From positions 4,466,501-4,530,500 of the forward strand of contig CM072347.1 of the NCBI GenBank assembly GCA_036874045.1: 64,000 bases of DNA, read 5' to 3'. Below, one piece after another: positions 1 to 9,891 of this stretch. Position 1 is the first letter of the stretch, and every line of letters starts with the position of its first letter. Source of the stretch: Cymodocea nodosa (Eukaryota > Streptophyta > Magnoliopsida > Alismatales > Cymodoceaceae). The notes under the pieces were generated by a model, which had not been told where the DNA came from, made no database searches, and saw nothing but the letters and a program-made list of their open reading frames with translations. The position numbers and the translations under genes are program-made.

Positions 1-760
1 CAAATTAGTTTCTATTTAAATTTCCACTTTCTTCACTAACAATTTGAGTTTCCACGATCTCCACTCGTAGATTCACCGAAACTTTATCTTCTTGGAGTCT
101 TGTAGAATATCTTCTAAGTCTTTGATTTAGTCGAACATTTATCCTTTAACTCCTGTCAAAACTGGAACACTTATCCTTTAACTCTTTGAGTTTTTTCACC
201 TACAAAACACGTGACTAAACAAGGAAATTTATCTATTCGTTAGTCCTTTTATAAAACTCGAACAGTTATCTATCCATGCGTATAAAAACTCGAACAGTTA
301 TCTAACTATTCGATTTTTCATTACCGAATGCACATGGAAAACACGTGACAACTTAAAACATTAAAAACACACGTGCAGATAACTTAACTATACGAGTTTT
401 TAACATAAAGTATTCGACAAAAATGAAACGTTAACTATCCGAAAGTTTAACTATTGCAAATCTAGCTCTTCGGAAATATTTAATTTATCTGACATAAAAA
501 TGAAACTTTCCGATAATCTGTTAACTATTATACTTAGAGAATATTATGTAGACTTATTTAATTACGTTAAATAGACTTATTAGAATAGACTACATTGAAA
601 CGTTAAATAGACTACGTTAAATAGACTTATTAGATAGACTTATACTTAGAGAATTATACTTAGAGAATATTATGTAGACTTATTTAATTACGTTAAATAG
701 ACTTATTAGAATAGGCTAAAGGAAAATAGACTACATTGAAACAGAATTGATAGCAAGAAG
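1..760. other. LTR-like noncoding DNA of an unassigned family
   Basis: No coding potential is visible. The stretch is AT-rich and carries CACGTG cores at 208-213, 342-347 and 370-375, with repeated phrases of the type 'actcgaacagttatctatcc' (from about 244). This is the same motif style as the LTRs elsewhere in the window. The segment 238-350 recurs, with an extra tandem unit, inside an LTR at 43163-43300. I infer part of a retrotransposon LTR whose left end lies outside the window. I see no TG/CA terminus that defines it. Confidence 0.45.
531..743. repeat. Direct repeat, period 126 bp
   Basis: The text beginning 'tacttagagaatattatgta' starts at 531 and again at 657 and runs nearly identically for about 70 bp ('...acgttaaatagacttattagaata'). 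Between and after the copies are shorter reiterations of 'acgttaaatagactta'. Probably local slippage or unequal exchange inside a noncoding retroelement segment. Confidence 0.8.
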
Positions 761-999
761 AATTATGCTAAAAAAGTTTGCTTGGACTGACACGTTTATT
801 CCATTTGTTACTACTTTTTAGTAATGTTCTTAAAGTATGATTTTGTGTTTTTAATGTTGTGTGTAGTCTGCATTTATTTTTAGAAAAAAAAAAAAAATAT
901 CAATCTAGTTTGTTGGTATCTGTTCTGGAAAACCAACTGGCTTGCTTGTGAGCCACCAAAGGCATAGGAGCCTGGGTTCCACACAAGACACTGATTTAT

Positions 1000-2588
1000 C
1001 AATATCTATTAAATGTTATTTTGTTATATATTCTGCTCTTATTTGTGAATGAAAAGTTTTTCAGAATCAAAAAATCGGAATATACAGAAGGAGATACAAA
1101 CGAAACAAGGTATGTAATTGATTACTTATCCTGAATTTAGATTTAAACTCAATTCGTGGAGTTATTCATTAACTCAATGAATTAAGTTCGTTGAGTTAGA
1201 TGCTAAGTCAACGAAACAATATTCATGCCTGTTACAATTACTGTATTTATTGTCAAATCTTTTACATTGAGGACAATGCAAAAAAAAAAAAAAAAGGTAT
1301 GGGGGGGAGGTAATTAAAGTAACAACCATATAAGCTTGTTAATTAAGGGAATTAGAATGATACAGCAAAGTTTTATGGAAATTGATAATTGGGACTATAA
1401 TTTTTTTTTAAGAACTGTAATTGCTTGAATGTTATATTTAGAATCTTATATAAGATGCTAGAAATTTTACTACTCATACAAATCTAGATATAGTATCTTA
1501 TGTTTTTGCTAAAATTTATGAGTTTAATAGTTTCACGATTTTAAAAAGAAATCAGAATGTTTAACTGAAACTCAGTAAATTATCTGAAATCCTAAAAGAG
1601 CTGAAATGCTGATTTTTGGATTAAAGGAAATACATATGATCAATGATACATTTAATTTGATTGATTAAACTTGTAGAATGATTTATGTGTAGATCTTATT
1701 AAACTATAGAAAAAAGTATGAGCTTATTGATATGGATTCATATTTTTAGTAAATAATAGAAACATGACTATATGAGATTAGTGTTTTATTGCATCTGTAT
1801 TAATGAAATACGTACATATACTATGTTAAAAAAGAAAAAAAAAAGAGAAAAAAGAGAGAAATTTTGAGAATTTATTGACTTGTTTGATCACGAGCCTTTT
1901 GTACTTGAGCAGATAGGTATGTAAGGATTGTTGACTTGAAAATGACTCTTTAATTCTAGCAACCTAAGATCCTGATCAGATCTGGGATTGCTGATTGAAA
2001 GCTTGATACATGGGTACACTAGAAAGCTTTTGTATGATTCAAGCTTGTCAAATTAACTTTTAAAAGTACAAATATGCATATACTATTTTGAAGAGATACA
2101 AGTGTTTTGTGAAATACAGATATCTTCTGAATTGAGTATATGTTCTGTTATCTAAAATTACTGAAGTATGAATCTAGAATAGACTTTTGAAGTTGTTTAT
2201 TTGAGATACAATTCTTTATTCTACTTGTCTTAATCATATTGAATTGGATTGTGCTTTGATTTTTATGTACTTGAAATTTATTCTGGAAATCATATTGGAA
2301 AATCCAAGATGACAGATGCTGAAAAGAAAAAATGATAATATAATTAACACCTATGTGATGCTGATATATTTTGTATGTAATTTACATATATTCTAAATAT
2401 ATTTGTAGGTTGAAGAGGAGAAAACAAAGTTAAAACAGATTACTGAAGCATACAGAATATCTATATAGTAATCTAATTTATTATTCTGAAGAAGAGCGAA
2501 ATGAAGAATTAAATCTAGCACTTTAGAAAGACCAATTAGTTAGATCTTAGTTTGCTAAGAGACTAGTAAAATTTAAGTATGGGGGAAG
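1000..2588 (+). repeat. 3' noncoding part of an Athila-like element
   Basis: There is no intact ORF. The phrase 'attgaggacaatgc' (1267-1280), followed by an A-run and 'tatgggggggagg', is typical of the 3' region of plant Athila-type gypsy elements. The region ends in a purine tract 'aagtatgggggaag' (2575-2588) immediately before the TGTTTA start of LTR-X, so it reads as the end of an element whose 3' LTR is 2589-4562. From about 1430 to 2480 it aligns with the pol-ORF3 spacer of SIRE-A elements: a 20-bp identical run lies at 1886-1905 and 60059-60078. Confidence 0.6.
2575..2588 (+). other. Polypurine tract before LTR-X copy 1
   Basis: AAGTATGGGGGAAG lies directly against the TGTTTAG start of the LTR, the place and composition expected for the plus-strand primer of a gypsy element. 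Confidence 0.7.
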
Positions 2589-4562
2589 TGTTTAGAATGA
2601 AAAAGTGCATAATATTAACGGTTAAATGATGGTTAATTGCATAATATTTAGCTTATCATACGAGAATTAAGCCATTATGTTATAATTGCACTATTAGATG
2701 CTTTAATGGAAGAATCTACATAATTCTAGGGAATTAATGTTAATTTAGTACATTTTTAAACTATCGGTAAATTGCAGGCTGTGAAATTCTTAAGTATCCG
2801 AATTTTCTGTTATTTCGGAGAGTTATGTTTAATGTACTAGACAGTTATGTTTTAAATGCTTAAAGAATATTTTATTATTTCCTGGATTACACGTGTTGAA
2901 ACTACAATGCATGACTTAAGTGGATATTCGAAAGGTTATCTGTAACTATCCAAAATACATCTCAGCATCAGATAGTAAGGTTCGTAAGTGTCCGAAATAT
3001 TTGAACTTGTTAAGATAGAATTATGCACGTATTGAATTTAAATGCTTTAGTATATCACGTGAGATGCACGCGTTTAACTCATTAAGTTAGCATAACTGTA
3101 TGCGTTGAGTTACATGAATACACACTAAGGTAACATGTTGTGTTAGCAGCTTATTTCTTTATTGCACATGTTTTATAGTTAAATCAATGAAGTAAGTCCG
3201 TTGAGTTATCTGTAACTCCATGGACCATTTATTTTCTAATATGCCACTATAGGGGTTACAGAAACAGGACATTCGAAGGAAAACCACGATTGCACGTATC
3301 ATGCAGGAAATCGCTCGTGGAAGGAAGAAGAAATCACCATCATTGATATGAATGAAGGAAATCCAACCGATGATCAAAGTAGAAGTAGTTACTACTAAGA
3401 AATATAAAAGACAAGGAGAAAAAAAAACGAAAGGGGTGGCCAGTGTGTGTATAGAGGAGGACAAACTGAGCTAACTACAGGCAGCGACGGAAGTTCCCTG
3501 AAGTTCCACACTACCATCACCACCACCACCATAATCACCAACCATTAGAGGTCTGTGAGGATACTTTCCTGATGTCGGGTCGATTCTGAGCCAAACACGG
3601 TGCTTGACAACCATTGTGAGGAGTGATCGTGTCGCATGAAGGGAATCTATTTTCACCAAGCACCGACTCATATTTTAGGAGATCGTAAAGCTTCTAGCCT
3701 TGGTTTCAGGTTGATGCTAGTATGCTGAAGAGGAGATCAACTTGCAATTCTGGACTCGTGATTCTATAGGGAGAGGAGACAGAATTGTAAGTAGTTAAAT
3801 TTTCAGTGGTGTAATCGCATCGCATGTAGTGACGAAAGTTTTTACTGTCAATAGAGGTTACTTTTAGATTTCACCTTTCGCCCATTTTCATGATCATATA
3901 AAAACAAAAATACCAAAAACAACTTATCTGTTTTTATAGTTAGTATTTGAGTATTGTATTGTTTGTTTTGTATTATGATTATTATTATCATTGTCAGTGC
4001 TTGGAATGTTTCATGTTTGTTTAAATTTAGTAAATAGAAAATAGTTTTACAGTTTACTGAAATTGAATCGTTCCTGATACTTAAAGATTTTAATGGTTAC
4101 TGGTTGAAATATCTGAATGTTAGTGTTGCTGAATGATAAATTTAATATTAACTAGCATTAAAGAGCTTAATTGATGTTATTTACAATCTGTGGAACCACT
4201 CAATGGTTGACCGAATTCCTTTGTAAATAGCAATATTAAACTAGATAGATAGCTTCGTTGAGTTACTTCAATTTCATGAGGTTAGTTCGTTGAGTTAGCT
4301 ATAACTCAACGAAGTGTTTACTGAATATATAAATTTCATTATAAAAAAAATGGAACAGTACACAATTCTTCCTTAATTCTCTATGGGATCGACCTGTACT
4401 TGCACACAAATACAATATACACTGTGCACTTGCAATTAAAATACAAATTGGAATTAATATCTAATTTGTGTGAAAGATGGCTTATTGACTTCTAAAAAGG
4501 AATTAATGATAAGCATAAAGATAAATTAAGTAAGTTACAAACAGAAGTTAACAAGGTAGACA
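2589..4562 (+). mobile_element. LTR-X copy 1 (Athila-like gypsy LTR)
   Basis: This 1974-bp LTR begins TGTTTA and ends TAGACA (TAAACA in copy 3), giving matching short terminal inverted repeats. A purine tract precedes it and an Athila-type primer site follows it seven bases later. Two more copies support the limits: 27674-28861 plus 36530-37191, and inverted 41078-42009. It contains a CACGTG at 3056-3061 and several TTAACTCATTAAGTTAG-type motifs. A TATAAAAG box lies at 3403-3410. Position 3835-3839 is the empty equivalent of the site where SIRE-C inserted in copy 2. Confidence 0.85.
3403..3410 (+). promoter_or_regulatory. Probable TATA box of LTR-X
   Basis: TATAAAAG is conserved in copy 2 at 28445-28452 in the same local text. 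No transcription start can be seen directly. Confidence 0.5.
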
Positions 4563-4569
4563 AGTTTTC

Positions 4570-4587
4570 TAGCGTCGTTGCCGGGGA
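4570..4587 (+). other. Primer binding site, tRNA-Asp type (decayed)
   Basis: The text 'tagcgtcgttgccgggga' matches the Athila hallmark TGGCGCCGTTGCCGGGGA with three changes, two of them CpG-type transitions. It starts seven bases after the end of LTR-X copy 1, so this LTR also serves as the 5' LTR of an Athila element to its right. Confidence 0.85.
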
Positions 4588-4626
4588 CCCAAGTAAGTTC
4601 TCTAGTGCCGTCCAAAAAGCTAAGAC

Positions 4627-4975
4627 AGCCTCTAACTTAACGAGTTCTCACGTGATCTCTATACAATTAACACTCTAACTTTACGAGTTGTCTAAATGTG
4701 CATTGTTCATGATACAGAAGATATAACTTTAAAACATGTCATGCTTTTCAATAAAAACACACATTAACTTAACGTTTAGTTAAATAAGAAATTAATGCAA
4801 TGAAACGACTAATTATTAACTTAGTATAAGTTTAGATCCAATATAGACAAGTATTTATATCAGTAAACTTTTTCTGTATTAATTGATGTTTTTAATTTCT
4901 TTTCACAAGCAATAGTAATTGAGCAAATATGATTACTTTCATTCAGCACACATCATCAAAACAAAATACTCAACA
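4627..4975 (-). mobile_element. 5'-terminal fragment of LTR-A, inverted
   Basis: Read on the minus strand it begins with the exact LTR-A terminus TGTTGAGTATTTTG at 4975 and follows LTR-A for about 349 bp. It stops inside the motif array just after an AACTCGTTAAGTTAGAGG motif. The 5' terminus abuts SIRE-B ORF3; the broken end abuts Athila sequence just past the primer site. A plus-strand fragment with nearly the same breakpoint lies at 37192-37534. Confidence 0.85.
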
Positions 4976-6437
4976 AGATTAGAGTAGAAAAGGGGAATTA
5001 GGTCTTTAAAAACTGATAATCCAAATGGAGTAGAAATAAGACCTAAAAGTCCTTGATGATTTAGTAGACTGTGAATTGTATCCATTCCTTGAAAATTGAC
5101 AGGTTTGTTGTAAACAATTTTTATGCTCTTATATTTATTGTAGAATAAATCCCTAGCTATAGTAGATCTAAAATAATATTCATTTGTAGGGATTTCTAAA
5201 GAAGAGTTTGATTTTACCTTCGGATCTTCATCTGCTTTAGGGTTTATAGGTGGTGGAGTGGCTGCATGTAGAGGAGAACCACCAATAGAGCTTGAATTGT
5301 CATACAATCCCTTAATGACTTGATTAGTATGAGGAGAAGGGATCAAATGAGATTCTACATCTAATGAAGTTGACTTAGCTTTAGGAGGGCTTGGAGGAGG
5401 AATATCTTAATTTTCTGTAGTTTGCTTTGGTGAATTATCTATAGGAGGAGGAGGTGGAGGTGTGGACTCTTCTTTATTTTATAAACATTGTTTGCAAATC
5501 TTGGATGAGAAGAGAGGGCTTTCTTTCTTCTCCTAGAGTAGGTAAACTAAGGTTTGGGAGCATCTATTGAAGGAACTTGGGAAGCTATCAGTAGAGACAG
5601 AGAAGGTGTAGAAATCATATGAGTTGGACCAGGAGCAATTTTGTATAGAGTACCAATACTGATTTCAGAGATTGTAAGATAAGTTCTCCCAACTACATGC
5701 CTAAAATCAACCCTTTTCTTAGGTAGAAAAAATTCAAGTTCAGCCACTGATTTCTTCTTATGTGCCATGTCAGAAAAATCATGGTAGCAGGTAGGTTCTA
5801 AGGTCTCTAGAATTTTTATGCCAAGTTGCTCACTGAGTCTATTGAGTAAAACTTGATTTCTCCTCCTTAGTAATGTATCTTGTAAATGTAGGGTCATATG
5901 TAATGCACGTTTCTCAAAAGCTCTAGTATCCATAGAATTGCCCAAAAATTGACTGACTTAAGCCTCATAAACTGATTTAAATTGAGGTTCTAAGGAATTA
6001 ACTTTAGTAGTAAATATTTCTTCATCATCCGAGGAAGAATCCTTAGAAACCCTAGGAGTAATAGAAGGTGTCTGACTACTCCGTGATGAACCTGTAGACT
6101 TGGTCTTTTGTTTCTTATTTTCATTGGAAGTTTTGGTTGATTTTTTCTTCGGGGCTCACTGTTTAGTTTTCAACTTCCTATTATTGTCAGATGAGCTTAC
6201 TAGATGAAATTTTCTAAGAACAAAGAGTTGTTTTTCTAAACAAAGTAAGTGAGTGATAATGTCTAAAGTGTCATAGATTAATTCAATATCCACAACTTCT
6301 TCTCTAGTAGAAAGAATTAGTTGAACTTTGCTAGGAGAGAGATCTACCATACCTGTTTGAAGTTCTTGTTCCATGATTTGAATTTGTTGTTCTTTTTCTT
6401 GTTGAGAAATGCTAGAAAAATGTCTAGACTTAGCCAT
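4976..6437 (-). pseudogene. SIRE-B third ORF (ORF3), truncated and decayed
   Basis: Reading starts at ATG 6437 ('MAKSRHFSSI') and continues through several stops. There is a Lys/Ser-rich linker near 6160-6050, a helical, basic stretch rich in Leu, Arg and Gln at 5940-5800, and proline-rich segments near 5450-5220. The C-terminal part (5200-4980) contains 'YYFRS...', 'NFQGMD' and 'LIPLFYSNL' and aligns with the ORF3 domain of SIRE-A ('IHFRS...', 'AAFYSNL'). The frame runs into the inserted LTR-A fragment right after FYSNL, so the conserved remainder is lost. The upstream half is unlike the SIRE-A N-terminus. The domain resembles the family annotated in plants as 'putative plant transposon protein'; that link is from family pattern and needs a profile search. 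Its place downstream of the SIRE-B pol supports its being that element's 3' ORF. Confidence 0.65.
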
Positions 6438-7641
6438 TTAGAAGGATCAGAGATAGCACGAAATGGAGTAGACAAAGGGTTTGAGTATCAGAAGGTTGAG
6501 ATAGAGTGAAAATATAACCCTCTGAAAGCACATAAATATCAAAAAGTCCTAGAAATCGGTGAGTTAGAGTCCTAACTTATCAAATGAAAAGAATTTTTGA
6601 ATATTTACAGGCCTAACTAGCCAAAAAATTCTTAAGCCAACAAACTAATTCTCCAATGACTACAAATACTCTTCCAAGTAAAAAAATTACTCCCTTTAGA
6701 TATGTGCCAACCAATTTAAGATAATAGAGATTAAAATAGAGAAAATTAGGAAAATCAAAAAAAAAATTAGAAACTCCCCCTATTTAAATGAGAAAAAAAA
6801 TGAACACATAAGAAAATGTTGTTTTGGTTTTTTTTTTTTCAAGAATTTTTTGTTGAGTTGTTATAGAATAGAAAGAACATTAAGGATATATATATATATA
6901 TAAATATACTAAAGTCTTTTTTATTGTTAATTTTTCATGTGTATTGTGTTTTTATTTTGGTGAAGATTACTGAAGAAGTCAAATCCCCACAATAAGGTTA
7001 AATTGCACACTTCACTTAGCATAAAGACTTGATCCTATGGTTCACCTTATTAACCTTAATAACTAGTTTTCATAAATTGCAATGCTATAACTTAATGTTT
7101 TAGAATAGAAAAATTCAAAATTATTTAATATGCTCTCTCTAGTCAGTTTGAAAATTCCATGAAGCAACCCCATGGTATATTTTCCCTTAACAATGTCTAT
7201 TATGTAGATAACTAAGAGGAAAAGAAGAAACTTTGAGAAATATGTATTTGTCAGTACTACATAGCCATAATCTGGGTTTTTCGTCTCCCTTTTTTTTTAT
7301 TGTAGTTGGTTGTTCTTTGCAACTAACATTCCAATTTTTTTTTTTTTTGATTTGGCAAGCATGTTGACAGTACTAAAAATAAAAGAGTGTAGAAAGTTAA
7401 AAACATTTGGACAAAGTTAGGTTAAATATCTTGAGTCTTATTACTTCCAACCACTTTTCCTTGTTTTCCACCTTAACATATTAAATTCCTCTAAATTATC
7501 TAATCATGTAACATTCAGTCTAGCAAAGAGGAAAATAATCACTAAATTAATTAGGTAACTTGGCTATTTTTTGGATTTAGATCTCCATTCTAGGTGTCAT
7601 GTGGGCATTATTCTATTTATGGAGCTTTAGCCTTCAGTAAT
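6438..7641. other. SIRE-B pol-ORF3 spacer, left part
   Basis: Noncoding and AT-rich, with an AT microsatellite near 6886-6902 and T-runs near 6826 and 7325. With 22624-22768 it makes a spacer of about 1.35 kb between SIRE-B pol and ORF3, interrupted by SIRE-A1. I see no clear sequence match to the SIRE-A spacer. Confidence 0.6.
7637..7641. repeat. Target site duplication of SIRE-A1, left copy (GTAAT)
   Basis: GTAAT directly precedes the LTR terminus at 7642 and recurs at 22624-22628 directly after the other LTR terminus. A perfect 5-bp duplication is what copia integrase makes. Confidence 0.95.
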
Positions 7642-9461
7642 TGTAGGATCGTATGGCTACACAAGGGGGGGGTGAATTGTGTATTTTTAATATTTTCTAA
7701 AATATAATTGAAACTTTAAAACTCAAAAACAAGTCGAGATATTGTTTTCATAAAATCATTTTTATTCAAGGTTTCAATTACAATATACAATTCAATTCTC
7801 CTCAAGAATTGTAGATGCAATTATATTTCGATACCATGTTTCATCTATACAATTTCATAACTACAAACAGAGAAAACTAATTTGCGGAATTTAAAACATT
7901 TCTCCTTGTTTGAGATCTTTCTTTTTCTTCTTCTCCTTTCTTCTTCAGTAATTCTTCAGTGACGAATATCTTGTCTTTTTATGCTTCACTGAATTTGCTT
8001 TCTTCTGATACTTCAAATCTTTAGTGACGAAAATCTTATCTTTTTATGCTTCACTGAATTTGCTTTCTTCTGATACTTCAAATCTTCAGTGACATAAATA
8101 ATACCTTTTTCTACTTCACTGAATTTTCTTCCACTTGAGAGATTTTGCTCGAAAAGGTGTTTTTGATCCCTGAAATAGATTTTTCTTTTGGTGTGCAGGG
8201 ATGGTTTGATCCTTGAAAAGATTTTTCGTTTTGTGTGCAAGGATGGTTTGATCAACGAGAACTCTATGCCTTTTATACTGTATCTTCATTTCATGCATAT
8301 CCTCCACGATTAATCACTACCAGTTTTCCACTTCTCCACGTCTTTTCTTTTTCCTTCATCGAAACACACACGTTCCAACCCACGTTTATATTTCGAATTT
8401 CCTTTAATCATCAGTCTTGGATCTCTAAAAAATTTCCTCAAAATAAACTTTCTCATCCAAAAATTTTTCATCTGTGTAATAAGAAGTCGTTACTTTAATG
8501 TTAACTAAACGAGTAACACAAGTATATATATATAACTTAACGTTTCTAACTTAACGAGTTCCTCATGTGCCATTTCACGTGACAAATACTGTAGCTAACT
8601 CAACGAACTAAGTCCATGGTGTTATGCTAACTTAATGAACCAGCTTAACCTTTCTTTCGGAAGGTTAAACGATAACTCATCGAAAACAGTTTAAGTTTCG
8701 GATAGTTACGGATGTAAGTCACCGAAAAACTCTTTATATTATAAAACTAGTGAGACACGTGTCAAGACCTGAAAACATGACTTAAGTTACCTTTCGGATA
8801 GTTACGACTGTAAGTCTCTGAAAAACTTTAACTCACCGATTCAGTAATAAACAAATATTTTTATAATAAGAATTTTACCACGTGCAAAAATAACAACTTA
8901 AGTTTATAATGCTAACCTAACGCGTTGCCTTAGTGTTCAATATAGCAACTCAACGCGTTTAGTTATGTTAACTTAACGAGTTAAACATGTGCACCTCACA
9001 TGATACAATACAACATTCGTAACTTATAATTTCACCACATGTATAACACTAACTTAACGAGTTCGCCTCCTCTTTTACTCACTAACTTAACAAGTTATCA
9101 CGTGACCTATTTTAACCTTTAAGCCTCTAACTTAATGATTTCTCATGTGACCTCTATACAAACAAAACTCTAACTTAACGAGTTGTCTAAACGTGCACTG
9201 TTCATGATATAGAAGATATAACTTTAAAACATATCATGCTTTTCAATAAAAACACATGTTAACTTAACGTTTAGCTAAATGAGAAATTAATGCAACGAAA
9301 CGACTAGTTATTAACTTCAGATCCAATACAGACAAGTATTTATATTAGTAAGCTTTTTCTGTATTAATTGATGATTTTAATTTCTTTTCACAAGCAATAG
9401 TAATTGAGCAAATATAATTATTTTCATTCAGCACACATCATCAAAACAAAAATACTCAACA
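7642..9461 (-). mobile_element. SIRE-A1 3' LTR (LTR-A)
   Basis: This 1820-bp LTR reads TGTTGAGTATTTTT...CGATCCTACA on the minus strand and is preceded in that direction by the polypurine tract. Motif-rich DNA (AACTTAACGAGTT types, TAACTCACCGAAA types, CACGTG) fills about 8500-9200. It is 90 bp longer than the 5' LTR mainly because of a block at about 9080-9170, bounded by copies of the AACTTAACGAGTT motif, that the 5' LTR lacks. Confidence 0.95.
7958..8130. repeat. 65-bp tandem repeat in the R/U5 part of LTR-A
   Basis: Copies start at 7958 and 8023 ('agtgacgaatatcttgtctt', 'agtgacgaaaatcttatctt') with a degenerate third from 8088. Copy number differs among LTR-A copies: three in the LTR at 49558-51166, fewer in the solo LTR at 14987-16567. 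Confidence 0.85.
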
Positions 9462-9891
9462 ATCTCCCCCTTTTTGATGATGAGAGAACCATATTAAATC
9501 AATTATGACTTAAGCTTATTTTTATTGTTTGTGTAAATTTTACCTCTCAGAACTAAAACTCTCAGATGTCAATAATTATATAAGTATCAGTTTTCTAATT
9601 ATCATCTGTCAGATTACAATAACCATTTAAATAGCATCTCCTTTTATAATATATATATGCAATTAAGATCATAATCATCTTTTTATAATATTTCTCCCCC
9701 TTTTTGTCATTAATCAAAAAGATAATTACAGAGAATATATATACATATATAAGAGAATTACAACAATGATTTTTGTAAACAAGAATAATAATTGAACACA
9801 TTTATAGAAAAATGTATTGTTCAATGAATCAAACAAGTAATACAAACATTACATTTTGTATTCAGAAACAAACAAAAACATTTATCGACCC
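9462..9891 (-). other. SIRE-A1 3' noncoding region with two polypurine tracts
   Basis: The tract next to the LTR is complement 9462-9475 (AAAAAGGGGGAGAT). A second, internal tract is complement 9691-9705 (AAAAAGGGGGAGAAA). Repeated polypurine tracts upstream of the 3' LTR are a known Sirevirus trait. The rest is AT-rich without an ORF. Confidence 0.85.

Noticed and set aside
930..990. Text 'ggcttgcttgtgagccacc...gcctgggttccacac' looks a little like the A and B boxes of a tRNA-derived SINE.
   Set aside because: The B-box match is poor (GGTTCCACAC, not GGTTCGAATC), no A-rich tail or target duplicates fit, and no cloverleaf can be drawn.
3159..3671. Minus-strand ORFs in LTR-X copy 1, with a counterpart at 28169-28634.
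   Set aside because: They lie in an LTR, differ in frame and length between copies, and match no protein family I know. Conservation is of DNA, not of reading frame.
6886..6902. AT microsatellite considered as an origin or scaffold-attachment signal.
   Set aside because: Short AT runs are expected in DNA of this composition; nothing else supports a function.
8116..8307. Repeated small ORF 'MEDMHEMKIQYKRHR...' in several LTR-A copies (also 15947-16159, 21366-21557).
   Set aside because: It spans the TATA box and the hairpin repeats; it recurs only because the LTR recurs. Initiation would lie downstream of its start codon.
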